In this document: one piece after another, positions 21,669 to 31,049 of the stretch
How positions within the stretch are numbered: the stretch's first letter is position 1
Layout: every line of letters begins with the position of its first letter
NCBI GenBank assembly: GCA_013115145.1
Contig: JAAPAO010000390.1
Location: 1 to 33,643, forward strand
DNA from: Perkinsus chesapeaki
Lineage: Eukaryota > Perkinsozoa > Perkinsida > Perkinsidae
Direction of reading: 5' to 3'
DNA: 33,643 nucleotides
The notes under the pieces: model-generated
Databases searched by the model: none
What the model was told of the DNA's origin: nothing
What the model saw: only the letters and a program-made list of their open reading frames with translations
Translations under genes and position numbers: made by a program

Positions 21669-24600
21669 TTACCCGAAACGGCTTATGCTGCTCGCTTCGC
21701 TTCGCCTTCTAGAAGAGCTACCATCCCCAAGGTTGGGGTCGCTGAGCAGGAGGCTATGACCGTATCCAGCAGCACATGCACCCATTCTAACAGCACTGAT
21801 GGCACTGACTACTGAGGGTACATATTCACACGTTTGTCGAGACCTCCTCGGTGGCGCCTTTGCTACCCATGCCCCCCTCTGCTGGGAAGAAGTGTTGAGC
21901 AGCCCTAGTTGCCCGTAGCAGTCGGAGCCCCAAGAATAGACCTGTCCCTGCGAGTCGATAGCCAGGACGTGGGCGAAACCGCAAGAGATGCTCTTGAAGC
22001 GTTTGCCAGGAGGAATGTTGGTGACCTTCCGAGGCCTTGTCAGCTCCATAGGGTCGCCTGGAGGCAAAGCAAGCTGACCACTCTCATTGCTGCCCCAAAC
22101 CCACACGTCACCCAGCGTCGTGAGGCATGCCGTGAATGCTCCACCACAGGACACAGTACTGACAAAACCATCTCGATCAGTACCAATAGCAACCAACAGA
22201 GGCGTAGGGCTCCGGCAACCATTACCTCCTTCACCAGGAGGGAAGGTATCAGCTGAAAAGCCCAGGCCGAGCTGGCCGAACTCGCCCCAGCCCCAAGAGT
22301 AGAGTTGGCCGCCTGCAGTGACAGCTGCAGAGTGTGCTTCACCACAGGACACTGACGTAAAGCATGTAGATGATATAATAGCACCACCGACCTTCATAGG
22401 CCTGCTTACTATACACTCATTCTTAACATCATAGTAGCCCTCTACATTATCGATGCCTAGTTGGCCACCTTCCCCTCTTCCCCAAGCCCAAAGATGACCA
22501 TAACCATCAATGGCTATAGCATGGTAAGATCCACAGCTAACTGCTGCTGCAGCTGGGCCATCACCAAGACTAAGCTCGACAACACCGTTGCCTGCACCCC
22601 CACCGCCAACTCTACTGGATGTCGGCGATGAAGTAAGATCTCCTATTTGCCAAAGTCTACCGTCCTCGGACAGTGCCACAACAGCTGCTGCCGCACAGGA
22701 CACAGACTCTACAACAACACCACGAGGCAGGCGAGGTATGCTGACCTCCTGTGACAGGGAGCCCCAAACGTAGAGCCGACCTTCGTCACAAACAGCGGCA
22801 GATACACCGTCACCAGCAGAGATGTCCACAAGCCGTCTCTCTTTCATACACATAAGCCTCGATGGGCGAGGTGTCCACGTTACTGTACTGGCTGCCTCCT
22901 TAGTGGATCTTACTCCAAGTTGCTCTCTGTCATTGCTGCCAAAACCAAAGCACGTTCCTCTAGTAACCTCCTGGGCATCCGACAACACCGGAGCTCCTGT
23001 ATGGTTAGAAGATACCGTCAATACAGGCTTCCTCCTAGCAGTCTTCTGAAATGACAGAACGGTGTATGGTCTCGACAGGTCCAGCGCCCACGGCAGCCTC
23101 TCGACGTCCCCCTTGCTTATAGTGCTCACCAATAGCTCATCCACCTCCTCCTCAGTAAGAGGAGCTGATGGGAGACCTCTGGCCGTTTCAGCTCTGTCCA
23201 GAATAGGCCCTGTGTCCACCCGTGGGGGGTCGAAGTTTATACCGTCTCTAGCAGCCTCCCCACAAGCACGGAAGATATCGCCGTACTTCTCAACCTTGAG
23301 GACTGATCCCTTCGCATAGGCGTACTGGCCAAGCCTCCACGCCAACCATGCGGCAATCCTCTCACCCTGACCAAGCCTCGCTCGGGGGTCACCATAACCC
23401 GCCCTGCTGACCAACATAGCCAAAGCCTGCAAGAACTGCATGGACGAGAGCTCAGGGGAGTTGCTGCCACATGCTAAGCTACCCTTAGTGCACCACAGAC
23501 CAGCCAACATCTCCGGATCTGATGGGTGTATGGCAGATACCGAACGGGAAAGATTAGTAAAGCAAGCTATCATCCCAGGTGTGCCAGCCTTCCGAGCTAT
23601 ATACCATGCTCCCTGTAATAACAGTCTCATCCTACAATACGCCATACGACTGCTAGGCAAGGTAAACGGCGATGGTAGACAACAGGCTACCAGCAATGGC
23701 TCCAAAGGCATCCCAGAAAAGCGCTCATTGATCCACCCAATCCCCAAAGACTCGTGGACCTTCACGCTGAGTCTAGAGCTTTCCCCCACCCCTTTACAGG
23801 TGCGTGGTCGGACAGTGTAGATCCTAGAAGGTCTCAGCATAGCCTGGAGCTCTATCATGTATTTCGAGTCAGGCTCCAAAACTGCACCTTCAACCGTTTG
23901 GTAAAGCGCAGGTCGGCGGCCCCTTCTCCTAAACAATGTCTTCTCTACAGTAGCCTCAGGAAGGACCATACGCAGTTCCCATGACATAGCCCTCAACAGC
24001 TCCGGAGGATCCAGTAAAGCCAAGCCAAGGACCAAGGCAGCTGGAGGGGCCTCATCACCAGCAACCGATAGCATCACAGCCAATGACACATACAGGGATG
24101 ATGCAATAGCAGCCGTGTCATCGGTCGTGGCCGAGAACCTGCCGTCCCAAGCCGTGTTGAAAAGCACGCAGAAGAGGGCCTCAGAGTAAGTTAGCCGGCG
24201 GCGGCTGCCATTGACACTAGGAAGCTTGTTCATATATCTCCGAGCTGTATACTTGCACGCACGCGCAACCATATACACACACCACGGCACGAGCTTGTTA
24301 TACAGGAATCTAACCTCAACACTACGACATCCTTCTCGGAACTCCAGTAGCTCCAATGCCACCAGAAATGGAACCGCTGATGGTCCTAGACCCAAATCCT
24401 TCAAGGCCGCCCCGCACACTTGCATATATGATCCACCCTGCGCCAGTTCACTTGATAAAGCCTCACCACACCTTCGACATATATCAGGTGACGGACAGGA
24501 CTTCTCCGGGATGGAGACCCTAAGGGCATAGGGGAAGGTGCTCATGGTGAAGTCCGTGTTAGAGTCTGGTCTAGCTACCGCCTCCACTCTAGCAGGACCA

Positions 24601-25547
24601 ATAATAGCCTGAGACTCCACCGGTATATCAGTCCAATCCCATTCGATATCTTGCCCACCGCGCAATACACACCCTTCATGGCACGTATCGGCATTCCTGA
24701 ACACCAACAGGTGCTCCCGAACCCTCCCTCTATGCAGTCGAGGCGCCGCCGCCGTTATCTCAACCCCCTTCCCCAACAAAGCACTTGCCCATACCACCAC
24801 ACCTGGCTCTATCTCAATCACACAGGCAAAGCGGTCAGTAGCCCTCTTAACCTCTGCCTTAGCCATATGATGCTGCTCGCTATCAGCTCGCAATGCCCTA
24901 CAGTAGACCCCAGCGCCTACTGCAGCACCGTCGTCCTTGAACCCAGGAGTGGCTACTATCGAGGCTACTGTATTCAAAAATGCCTCGTTAAGATAGGATA
25001 ACTTCCTCATAAGCCTCACAGCATCATCCACCTTATTGGAGTCCCTAAATATGAGCTCCAAGGGAAAGTAATGAGTATCATTGGCGAGCTCAGTAACAAA
25101 CAGCCCACCAGCTGCAGCCTCTACATCTTCCCCCTCGAGCAGCTCAGCTTGCTCCATCAACTTTAGTACCCTCGACGCCACACTGGACCACATACCATTC
25201 CAATCTATTGGCTCCAAATCATCCACCATTTCCTCAGTTCCGCGCGCCAAGGCCTCCACGGTCTTCCAAGCCTTCCTATCAGCTTCACCAGTCCGCCTTT
25301 GATAATAAGTCCCAACCATATTCACCTCATCACAGCAGGACTCGCTATCATCAGAGCTCATCGGCGTACTGCCCTCTTGGTTGCTATCCGACGGTGGGAG
25401 GCAAGCACAGCCGCTGCTGATGCTGCCTCGGCCGGCTTGGGCTGAATTAACATTGGTGTCACCACCATTAGGAAGCGTGTCACCACTGAGATGGTGAGGT
25501 GCCTCAGGAGGTAACGTACTCTTACAAAAGGAGGCACCGCAACCCAT
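21669..25547 (-). CDS. Large RCC1-repeat protein with myristoylation-type N-terminus
   Basis: A single exon of 1292 aa from ATG 25547. It starts MGCGASFCKS: Gly2 for N-myristoylation and Cys3 and Cys8 for possible palmitoylation, so membrane attachment is inferred. Residues about 866-1275 contain RCC1-type beta-propeller repeats: CFGFGSNDREQLG, GRLYVWGSL, GHLWAWGRGEGGQLG, GQLYSWGWGEFGQLG, GDVWVWGSNESGQLA and GQVYSWGSDCYGQLG, with VSCG blades between them. The long region at about 100-830 is alpha-helical in character and matches nothing I recognise; it includes a Cys cluster CPSPDICRRC near 351-360. RCC1 propellers often act as exchange factors or as regulatory and protein-binding modules, so the role here is unknown. 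It is intronless although its neighbours on both sides have 5 to 16 introns. Confidence 0.85.
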   Translation of the reverse strand: MGCGASFCKSTLPPEAPHHLSGDTLPNGGDTNVNSAQAGRGSISSGCACLPPSDSNQEGSTPMSSDDSESCCDEVNMVGTYYQRRTGEADRKAWKTVEALARGTEEMVDDLEPIDWNGMWSSVASRVLKLMEQAELLEGEDVEAAAGGLFVTELANDTHYFPLELIFRDSNKVDDAVRLMRKLSYLNEAFLNTVASIVATPGFKDDGAAVGAGVYCRALRADSEQHHMAKAEVKRATDRFACVIEIEPGVVVWASALLGKGVEITAAAPRLHRGRVREHLLVFRNADTCHEGCVLRGGQDIEWDWTDIPVESQAIIGPARVEAVARPDSNTDFTMSTFPYALRVSIPEKSCPSPDICRRCGEALSSELAQGGSYMQVCGAALKDLGLGPSAVPFLVALELLEFREGCRSVEVRFLYNKLVPWCVYMVARACKYTARRYMNKLPSVNGSRRRLTYSEALFCVLFNTAWDGRFSATTDDTAAIASSLYVSLAVMLSVAGDEAPPAALVLGLALLDPPELLRAMSWELRMVLPEATVEKTLFRRRGRRPALYQTVEGAVLEPDSKYMIELQAMLRPSRIYTVRPRTCKGVGESSRLSVKVHESLGIGWINERFSGMPLEPLLVACCLPSPFTLPSSRMAYCRMRLLLQGAWYIARKAGTPGMIACFTNLSRSVSAIHPSDPEMLAGLWCTKGSLACGSNSPELSSMQFLQALAMLVSRAGYGDPRARLGQGERIAAWLAWRLGQYAYAKGSVLKVEKYGDIFRACGEAARDGINFDPPRVDTGPILDRAETARGLPSAPLTEEEVDELLVSTISKGDVERLPWALDLSRPYTVLSFQKTARRKPVLTVSSNHTGAPVLSDAQEVTRGTCFGFGSNDREQLGVRSTKEAASTVTWTPRPSRLMCMKERRLVDISAGDGVSAAVCDEGRLYVWGSLSQEVSIPRLPRGVVVESVSCAAAAVVALSEDGRLWQIGDLTSSPTSSRVGGGGAGNGVVELSLGDGPAAAAVSCGSYHAIAIDGYGHLWAWGRGEGGQLGIDNVEGYYDVKNECIVSRPMKVGGAIISSTCFTSVSCGEAHSAAVTAGGQLYSWGWGEFGQLGLGFSADTFPPGEGGNGCRSPTPLLVAIGTDRDGFVSTVSCGGAFTACLTTLGDVWVWGSNESGQLALPPGDPMELTRPRKVTNIPPGKRFKSISCGFAHVLAIDSQGQVYSWGSDCYGQLGLLNTSSQQRGAWVAKAPPRRSRQTCEYVPSVVSAISAVRMGACAAGYGHSLLLSDPNLGDGSSSRRRSEASSISRFG

Positions 25548-25732
25548 AACTAAACTGACACGGACTCATATTACGGACAACAACAAACCAAACACATGGC
25601 CGCCACATAGAAGAAACAGCATCACTAAGTAAGTCAATTAATGGTATTACTACGTTAAGACAGTCGTCTATCGACAGATCCTACATGAACCCAGCAGCTG
25701 GCAAACCCATCCCTGCTAGTTGCCCTCGACCA

Positions 25733-28700
25733 TCACCTGCCGCCGCACTCATCACATAACATCACTATCCACCCACTACTACCATTGCCGCTCCCCATAG
25801 AGCGTATATCCCCAGAAGGAGGAGCCACCAATGCCTCTGTCACCAATACCGACTCTGCTGTAGCCGATGCCACTCGAATCACCGATTCCACCACAGGTGC
25901 TACAACACACACATCACTCCAACCACTTCCCCCACCCCCACTGCCTTCACCACCTGCATCAACAATACCTGCTGATGGCAGGTCCTCCACCCTCCCTCTT
26001 ATAGCGTTGAACCCCATACCAATATTACCGCTGACCACTTGCACCTAACATAACACCATACCTAGCACCCATGGGGAGGGGAGCCCGCCCTCACCTCCCT
26101 ACACCGCTCCACCACAGCGTCACCATCAGCTCCGCTGTTCTCTGCTATTTGCCACATTAGTCTCGGTAGGGCATCAATCAGTAAGTGATATCCAGCTTCG
26201 TAAGATGCCGATCCCTCAGGTCGAGCCTTGGCGTCCAATCCTTGAGCCAGAGCCAACAACGCCGCCCCTCCCCCAGGCAGTATCCCCCCGTTGACAGCTG
26301 CCCTCAACGCCCCTATGCCATCTGCATACCGAAGAGCTTTGTCCTTAACCGCCAACTAACATCACCACTACAACCCACAGCCATCAACACCAACAAGAGG
26401 AGCTACCTCAGAGTCTCCACTGATCCTTATGGAAGCAACACCACCCTTAAGTGCTGCCAAACGCTTCTGCAACTTAGACTTCTCATACCTACACGCCATG
26501 CGGTAGAAGTAGTAGTACGATAGAACCCCCCATAGAGCCCTCCGTCACTAAAACCGCCGTTCCGACCAGTTGAGCACCAGGCAGTTTTCACTACAGTTTC
26601 ATTGTCATTCTGGTTCTTCTCTTACTCTGCACTATATTACGATCTATCTAAAGTGGCGCCGGCCCAGGTAGGTACCTTGACGTAGACTGCTTTATCTCAG
26701 CTTTCAGGTCTGCCACTCTACGATTAACTCTTCCTTCACTATCTGCTCCCGTGAACTTTATAACTGTACGAGTCTTCCCTACTACCACGGACGAGGCAGT
26801 GCCTGACAGCCAACAGCTAACACTCATCTTGCACTTCCTATTCCAACACTGCCCTTATATTTAATATACATCCACCCCCAACCTTGGGCGTTCATAATGA
26901 TGATCTAGGATGGCTCCAAGTGGTAATATAATCGACACAGCCAATAAGACGGCAGCTTTCCCGTATTACCAAAGTCCCTCTCATCCACTTCACTTAGCGT
27001 CTTCAGTCTTTTATCCCCCACTATAGATGCTCCAGTAGCCTCGGCCAAGTCCTCCTAACAGCAGCAGCCACAGTCACCACCAACCCCTTACCCCTCCTCA
27101 CCTACCAATCGCCTTATCCGCTCCACACCATATCCTGGTGACTTCACACACACCATCTTTGGCACTTCACCAGACATCACTGTCAACAGCACTGTTCGCA
27201 GCGCTGCTGGTGAGAACTCGTCTGCTAGTATTAACAGCGGCGTCTACACAGCAGCACCAGTCCGCCCCTCAGGGTCACCATCCCCACATTACCTTTGCCT
27301 CAGCAGCCGCCTTCAATGCAGGCACGAGCTGCTGTGGATCCTCGATTCTGCCCTCAACCAACAACATAGATACCCTTCCTTCGAGCACACACTGACCAGG
27401 CTGCCAGCCACTACGGTCTTTGCTCTCCCTATCCGAGGTAGCCATCACAAACTGTGATGACTCATACCCTCTATCGAAAGAGTATCCATCAGTGAATCTG
27501 ATACCATCCACTTATACACACCTCCCCCATTGAACGTGCTACTCCACAATGTCCCTATCCATGCCTTCCCTTGCCTCATCCAGCGTAACCTCTCCCTCAC
27601 CACCAACATACTCAAATGCAGTGGCGAGCATCTACCAACATCACCCCACCCATCACAGACAGCCATCACCACCATTGCAGTTACCTTAGCCATATCAACA
27701 TCACCAGTGCTCACCGCCGCCACCTGAGCTAGGGCGTCCCTTCCTCTCTTCAGCGGTCGAGACATATCTTTCAACATCGCCACACAGTCTTCCGTAGCAT
27801 CCTCCAAGCCTGCATACCGTACTCCGTACTCATTCTCCCTAAAGATACTACTACCTTTCCTCATCTCTACAGCATTAGCTGTAGTGGTGTTGTCCAAAGC
27901 CTTCAACGCTCTATTAAGGATCTCTTGCGTCAACAAAGCCGTTGATGAAGTCCCATCTACCATATAGTACCGAACACGCTCCTGTGAAAAGTGTGTCTAC
28001 CTCCGGTGGACAGCTCGCTCTTAGAAGCAGCCGCGGCCAGTATCTCAGCTCCGATAGCATCTGATGAATAACCAGACAGCGACACTAACCAATGACCACT
28101 GCGACATTGCCCTGAATAAGCTCCTATATAATATCAGGTAGTTCCCAAGATTATATCAACTAGGTCTTCGTGACGAAGTGGCGGAGCTCGCTCAGCTGTT
28201 AGTTTGCTTATTGTTAGTTCGTTATCGCTCCCCTAGCGCTTTGGAGATGCGAGCGAATGATCAAATCGCGCGGAAACGATTTAGAGAAGAAGTCGTGGGT
28301 CCGAATCCCACAGGCTACATTTTTCTGTCAAAAAAAATGTTTTTGCGCTTTTACTCGACACACGGGGTAGCTTTCAAAAAATTACAAATTTTCTAGGCAT
28401 CCCCAGAGGAAGGGGAGTCTTTTGGTCTATAGACTATCAGCTAGTTTGCTCTGGTTAACGAAAAATAATTCGTACGCACGCACGGCGAAATGATCCATTT
28501 CCAGATAATAAGCCCCGCTCGCTCCGCAATAACAGTCTCGATACTTCTTCACGAGACCTTTACCCTCTATAAACCTTTTTACCGTTATATGAGTCCTTCA
28601 GTTTGCCACACAGAAGTGGCTGCCAACGCATAGCTAGTATAGGAATCATTCACTATATGACCACGGTATATCCCCAGTACTACCTTTGGACCCCACCTCC

Positions 28701-29190
28701 ATTTTAAGTCTATTAGCCAAATCCTTAGCTATAGTAGCACCATCATTAACTATTCTAACCTGGCTCATCCCTCCCTCCCCGTGTCCGGTCAACACCACAT
28801 TACGTCCCAAAGGCCCCAATGTCACCTACCAATAACTAACATTAAACCTACCAGCCAACCCATCAATCTCCAAACTACCTTAACCGTGTCAGCAACCAAA
28901 TTGAGCCCCCTCAATAAAGCGTCGCGCGCATCCGAGCCGAATTCGACAACAGCGTCAGACGCTCCTCTCAGTGATGAAGCGCTCTACGAAAAACACTCCG
29001 GCACGCTATAGAAGTCTGTTACTACGACTGTGACGCCGCCAGGTGCTGGTGGCATGGCAAACAGGGGCGGGAACGCCGAGGTCAAGATATCATAACCGGC
29101 CAGACAAACGGCGACGACCAGCACCAGAGAGATATACGCCGGCAGCCTCCCTCGCCGTTTATGCTGGCGATTGCAGCTCTTAGAAGGCAT
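25733..29190 (-). CDS. Group I chaperonin Cpn60, probably plastid-targeted
   Basis: A GroEL-type chaperonin that folds imported organelle proteins with ATP. Thirteen exons close in frame to 681 aa: 29190-29023, 28983-28879, 28825-28684, 28060-28001, 27956-27685, 27631-27543, 27497-27293, 27243-27106, 27054-26970, 26802-26676, 26488-26407, 26355-26095 and 26044-25733. Landmarks: VTLGPLGRNVVL, VNDGATIAKDL, TGDGTSSTALLTQ (ATP site), KSPGYGVERIRRLEDLAEATGA, YEKSKLQKRLAALKGGVA, the ATPase Asp region YADGIGALRAAV with ILPGGGAALL, and NIGMGFNA...AGIVDAG. The leader has a basic start, a hydrophobic segment at residues about 18-33 and then TSAFPP, like signal plus transit peptides of complex plastids. 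It is divergent, with a Gly/Ser insertion (EGSGGGGSGW) near the C-terminus and no GGM tail. The exon 1 donor could also be 3 or 18 nt away. Confidence 0.88.
28172..28324 (+). ncRNA. tRNA-like Pol III unit or tRNA-derived SINE
   Basis: Box A-like TGGCGGAGCTCG lies at 28179-28190, one mismatch from TRGCNNAGYNGG. Box B GGTCCGAATCC lies at 28298-28308, one mismatch from GGTTCGANTCC. The T arm folds as GTGGG-TCCGAAT-CCCAC, followed by AGGCTACA and a T5 terminator at 28320-28324. The A-B distance of about 107 nt is too long for a plain tRNA and I could not close a full cloverleaf. It may be an intron-bearing tRNA, a tRNA pseudogene or a SINE head. It lies antisense in the 623-nt third intron of the cpn60 gene. 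Confidence 0.45.
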
Positions 29191-29359
29191 TAAAAAGGCT
29201 GATGATAGTAGTGGTAAGGTGTGATGAGAGAACTCGGGACGAGGGGTTGAAGAGAAATGTATAATACAGCTAACTCGAGAAACTGAATAGTTAAATAAAA
29301 TATCATCTAGGAAGAAGATATCAAACAATAGTTACAGTAGATCATCCAATCAGCACACG

Positions 29360-30705
29360 CTATCGACTGCTGCTGCTGCTGTCCACCCCACCTCCGAAGA
29401 GGCTCCACATGTCCTTCTCACATCGTCGTATTGTAGTCTCCTTAAACCTTCTAAGTGCCTTAACACATCTCCGCATAGTCAATCGATGCTCTGGATTATA
29501 GACCCAACATCGCTCCGTCATCCTCTTCAATAAAGGGCTCATCTTAGCATTTACACATCCATTACCAATGTACCTTCCTGGATGGAGGCCACACATGCCC
29601 ACCGCAGCCACCATTTCACTATGGGAACACATTCTCCACGGTATCTGATTACCGCAGCTACTGCTGCTGCTGCTGCCCACCACCGTGGCCGCCTCTCTAC
29701 AGTAGCATTATAACCTACCTCTCTATTTGTCATCTCCCACACTATACATGCCCATGACCAGACGTCACTCGGTGTACTGATGTCATCATCCCTCAGACTC
29801 TCCGGGCTAGCCCATCCAAATGTACACATCCTTCGTTGATACCTAACAATGAGGGAATGCTTCAAAGGCCAGCACGAATGGTACCTGGGGACAACTCTGC
29901 TGGCTGAGTGACCAAAGTCGCATAACTTAGCCGTTGGAGGCTTGCTCCTCAGGTCAACAAGGACATTAGGGCTCTTAACATCCCCATGCACCAGCGAATG
30001 GTGATGCATATAAGCCAGCCCACACGCCATATCCAATGCAAATCCATGGATGGCCTTCGAATTCAAATCAATACTATCCGGTCCGGAGCTCCCAGGGGCA
30101 TAGATGATAGCCGGCAGGGAGCTCTCTAGCAACTGAGTGGCCAAGAACCTCCTTGAGTAGGTCTCTGTGTTTGGATCGGCAGCGATACCCGCCAATGATA
30201 CAACATTCTTATGACCACATACAGCATGCAAGACGTATGTCTCCCTCAGTAGCTCCGTAGCGTTCTCCAGAGTAGTCTCAGAGCCCACCTGCTCCTTCAA
30301 AGCCAAATACTCCACGCTAGACGTATTAAACGTTGTATTCATATTGCTAGTGGCAAGCATTGCCGCCGAGCTCATACCACTCCTTGGGCTCTGTAACTCC
30401 GACATCGACAACGGAATGGCCATCGCTGCCGATCTGATCATCGGTGGACTGCTCGGACACACTGACGGCAGGCGAGCCCTCGTAAGCTCATCCTCAGACA
30501 TGAGCCTATGCCGATTGCTACCAAGATGCCTACTACTGCTACTTCTTGAACGATGGCGGTGCTTTATGGTGTACTGGGCATACTGTACCCTACCATACGC
30601 CCCTTCCCCTATAGTATCGATTATATTAATCTGCTGCATTGGTAAATGTCTATCAGCTAGCACTGGATTGCTAAGAGCATCGGTTACAGCTACCGGGGAT
30701 CTCAT
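29360..30705 (-). CDS. Protein kinase, tyrosine-kinase-like group
   Basis: Three exons, 30705-29885, 29842-29719 and 29644-29360, give 409 aa with introns of 42 and 74 nt. Kinase motifs: Gly loop GEGAYG at 33-38; the ATP-binding Lys in LALK (Lys137); likely helix-C Glu155; catalytic loop HGDVKSPN at 240-247; DFG at 263-265; CTFGWASPE activation end; SDVWSWACIVWEM. All catalytic residues are present, with Gly for Arg in HRD. A 90-residue, Ser/Arg-rich and low-complexity insertion separates the Gly loop from the Lys, where active kinases usually have about 15. HGDVKSxN and the APE-DVWS context suggest the TKL group. The first intron is a multiple of three without a stop, so intron retention would keep the frame. 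The protein ends with a run of Ser. Confidence 0.9.
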
Positions 30706-31049
30706 ATGTCGATCGATACTACATGCCTGAACATGAAAGGAGTGTCCAACCCGACGGAGGAGGAGGAGGCGGCCCTCCGACTTCCAATTTTATATAGATA
30801 ATACAGCGCAATCTACTAATCCCATTCGACTATACCATAATACCTATACCGAATCTAAGCTGTCCGCCGCTATCGATGACTGCTGCCGAGGAGCATCCAA
30901 ATGATGTAAGGAGTTCAGCGCCCTTCACAAGGCTAGTAGCACACCCAGTAGCACTATCAATCCCTTTCTTCCCTTAGTCACTTCGATTAACAGTTACCTA
31001 TATTTTATCATGTATTCATTATGAATATGGATGGATAGTCATATTAGAT
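30706..31049. other. Intergenic, no gene seen
   Basis: About 340 bases between the kinase start and the MORN-SAM stop. It contains a GGAGGAGGAGGAGGCGG run at about 30756-30772, close to the kinase ATG, possibly in its 5' UTR or promoter. Nothing else was recognised. Confidence 0.4.

Noticed and set aside
21909-25420. Many plus-strand open frames of 60-126 codons
   Set aside because: They lie opposite the 1292-aa RCC1 gene, lack family-like text and are explained as antisense shadows of a GC-rich coding exon.
28178-28396. A 72-codon plus-strand protein in the cpn60 intron
   Set aside because: It overlaps the box A/B tRNA-like unit and the poly-A/T stretch, and shows no protein-like motif.
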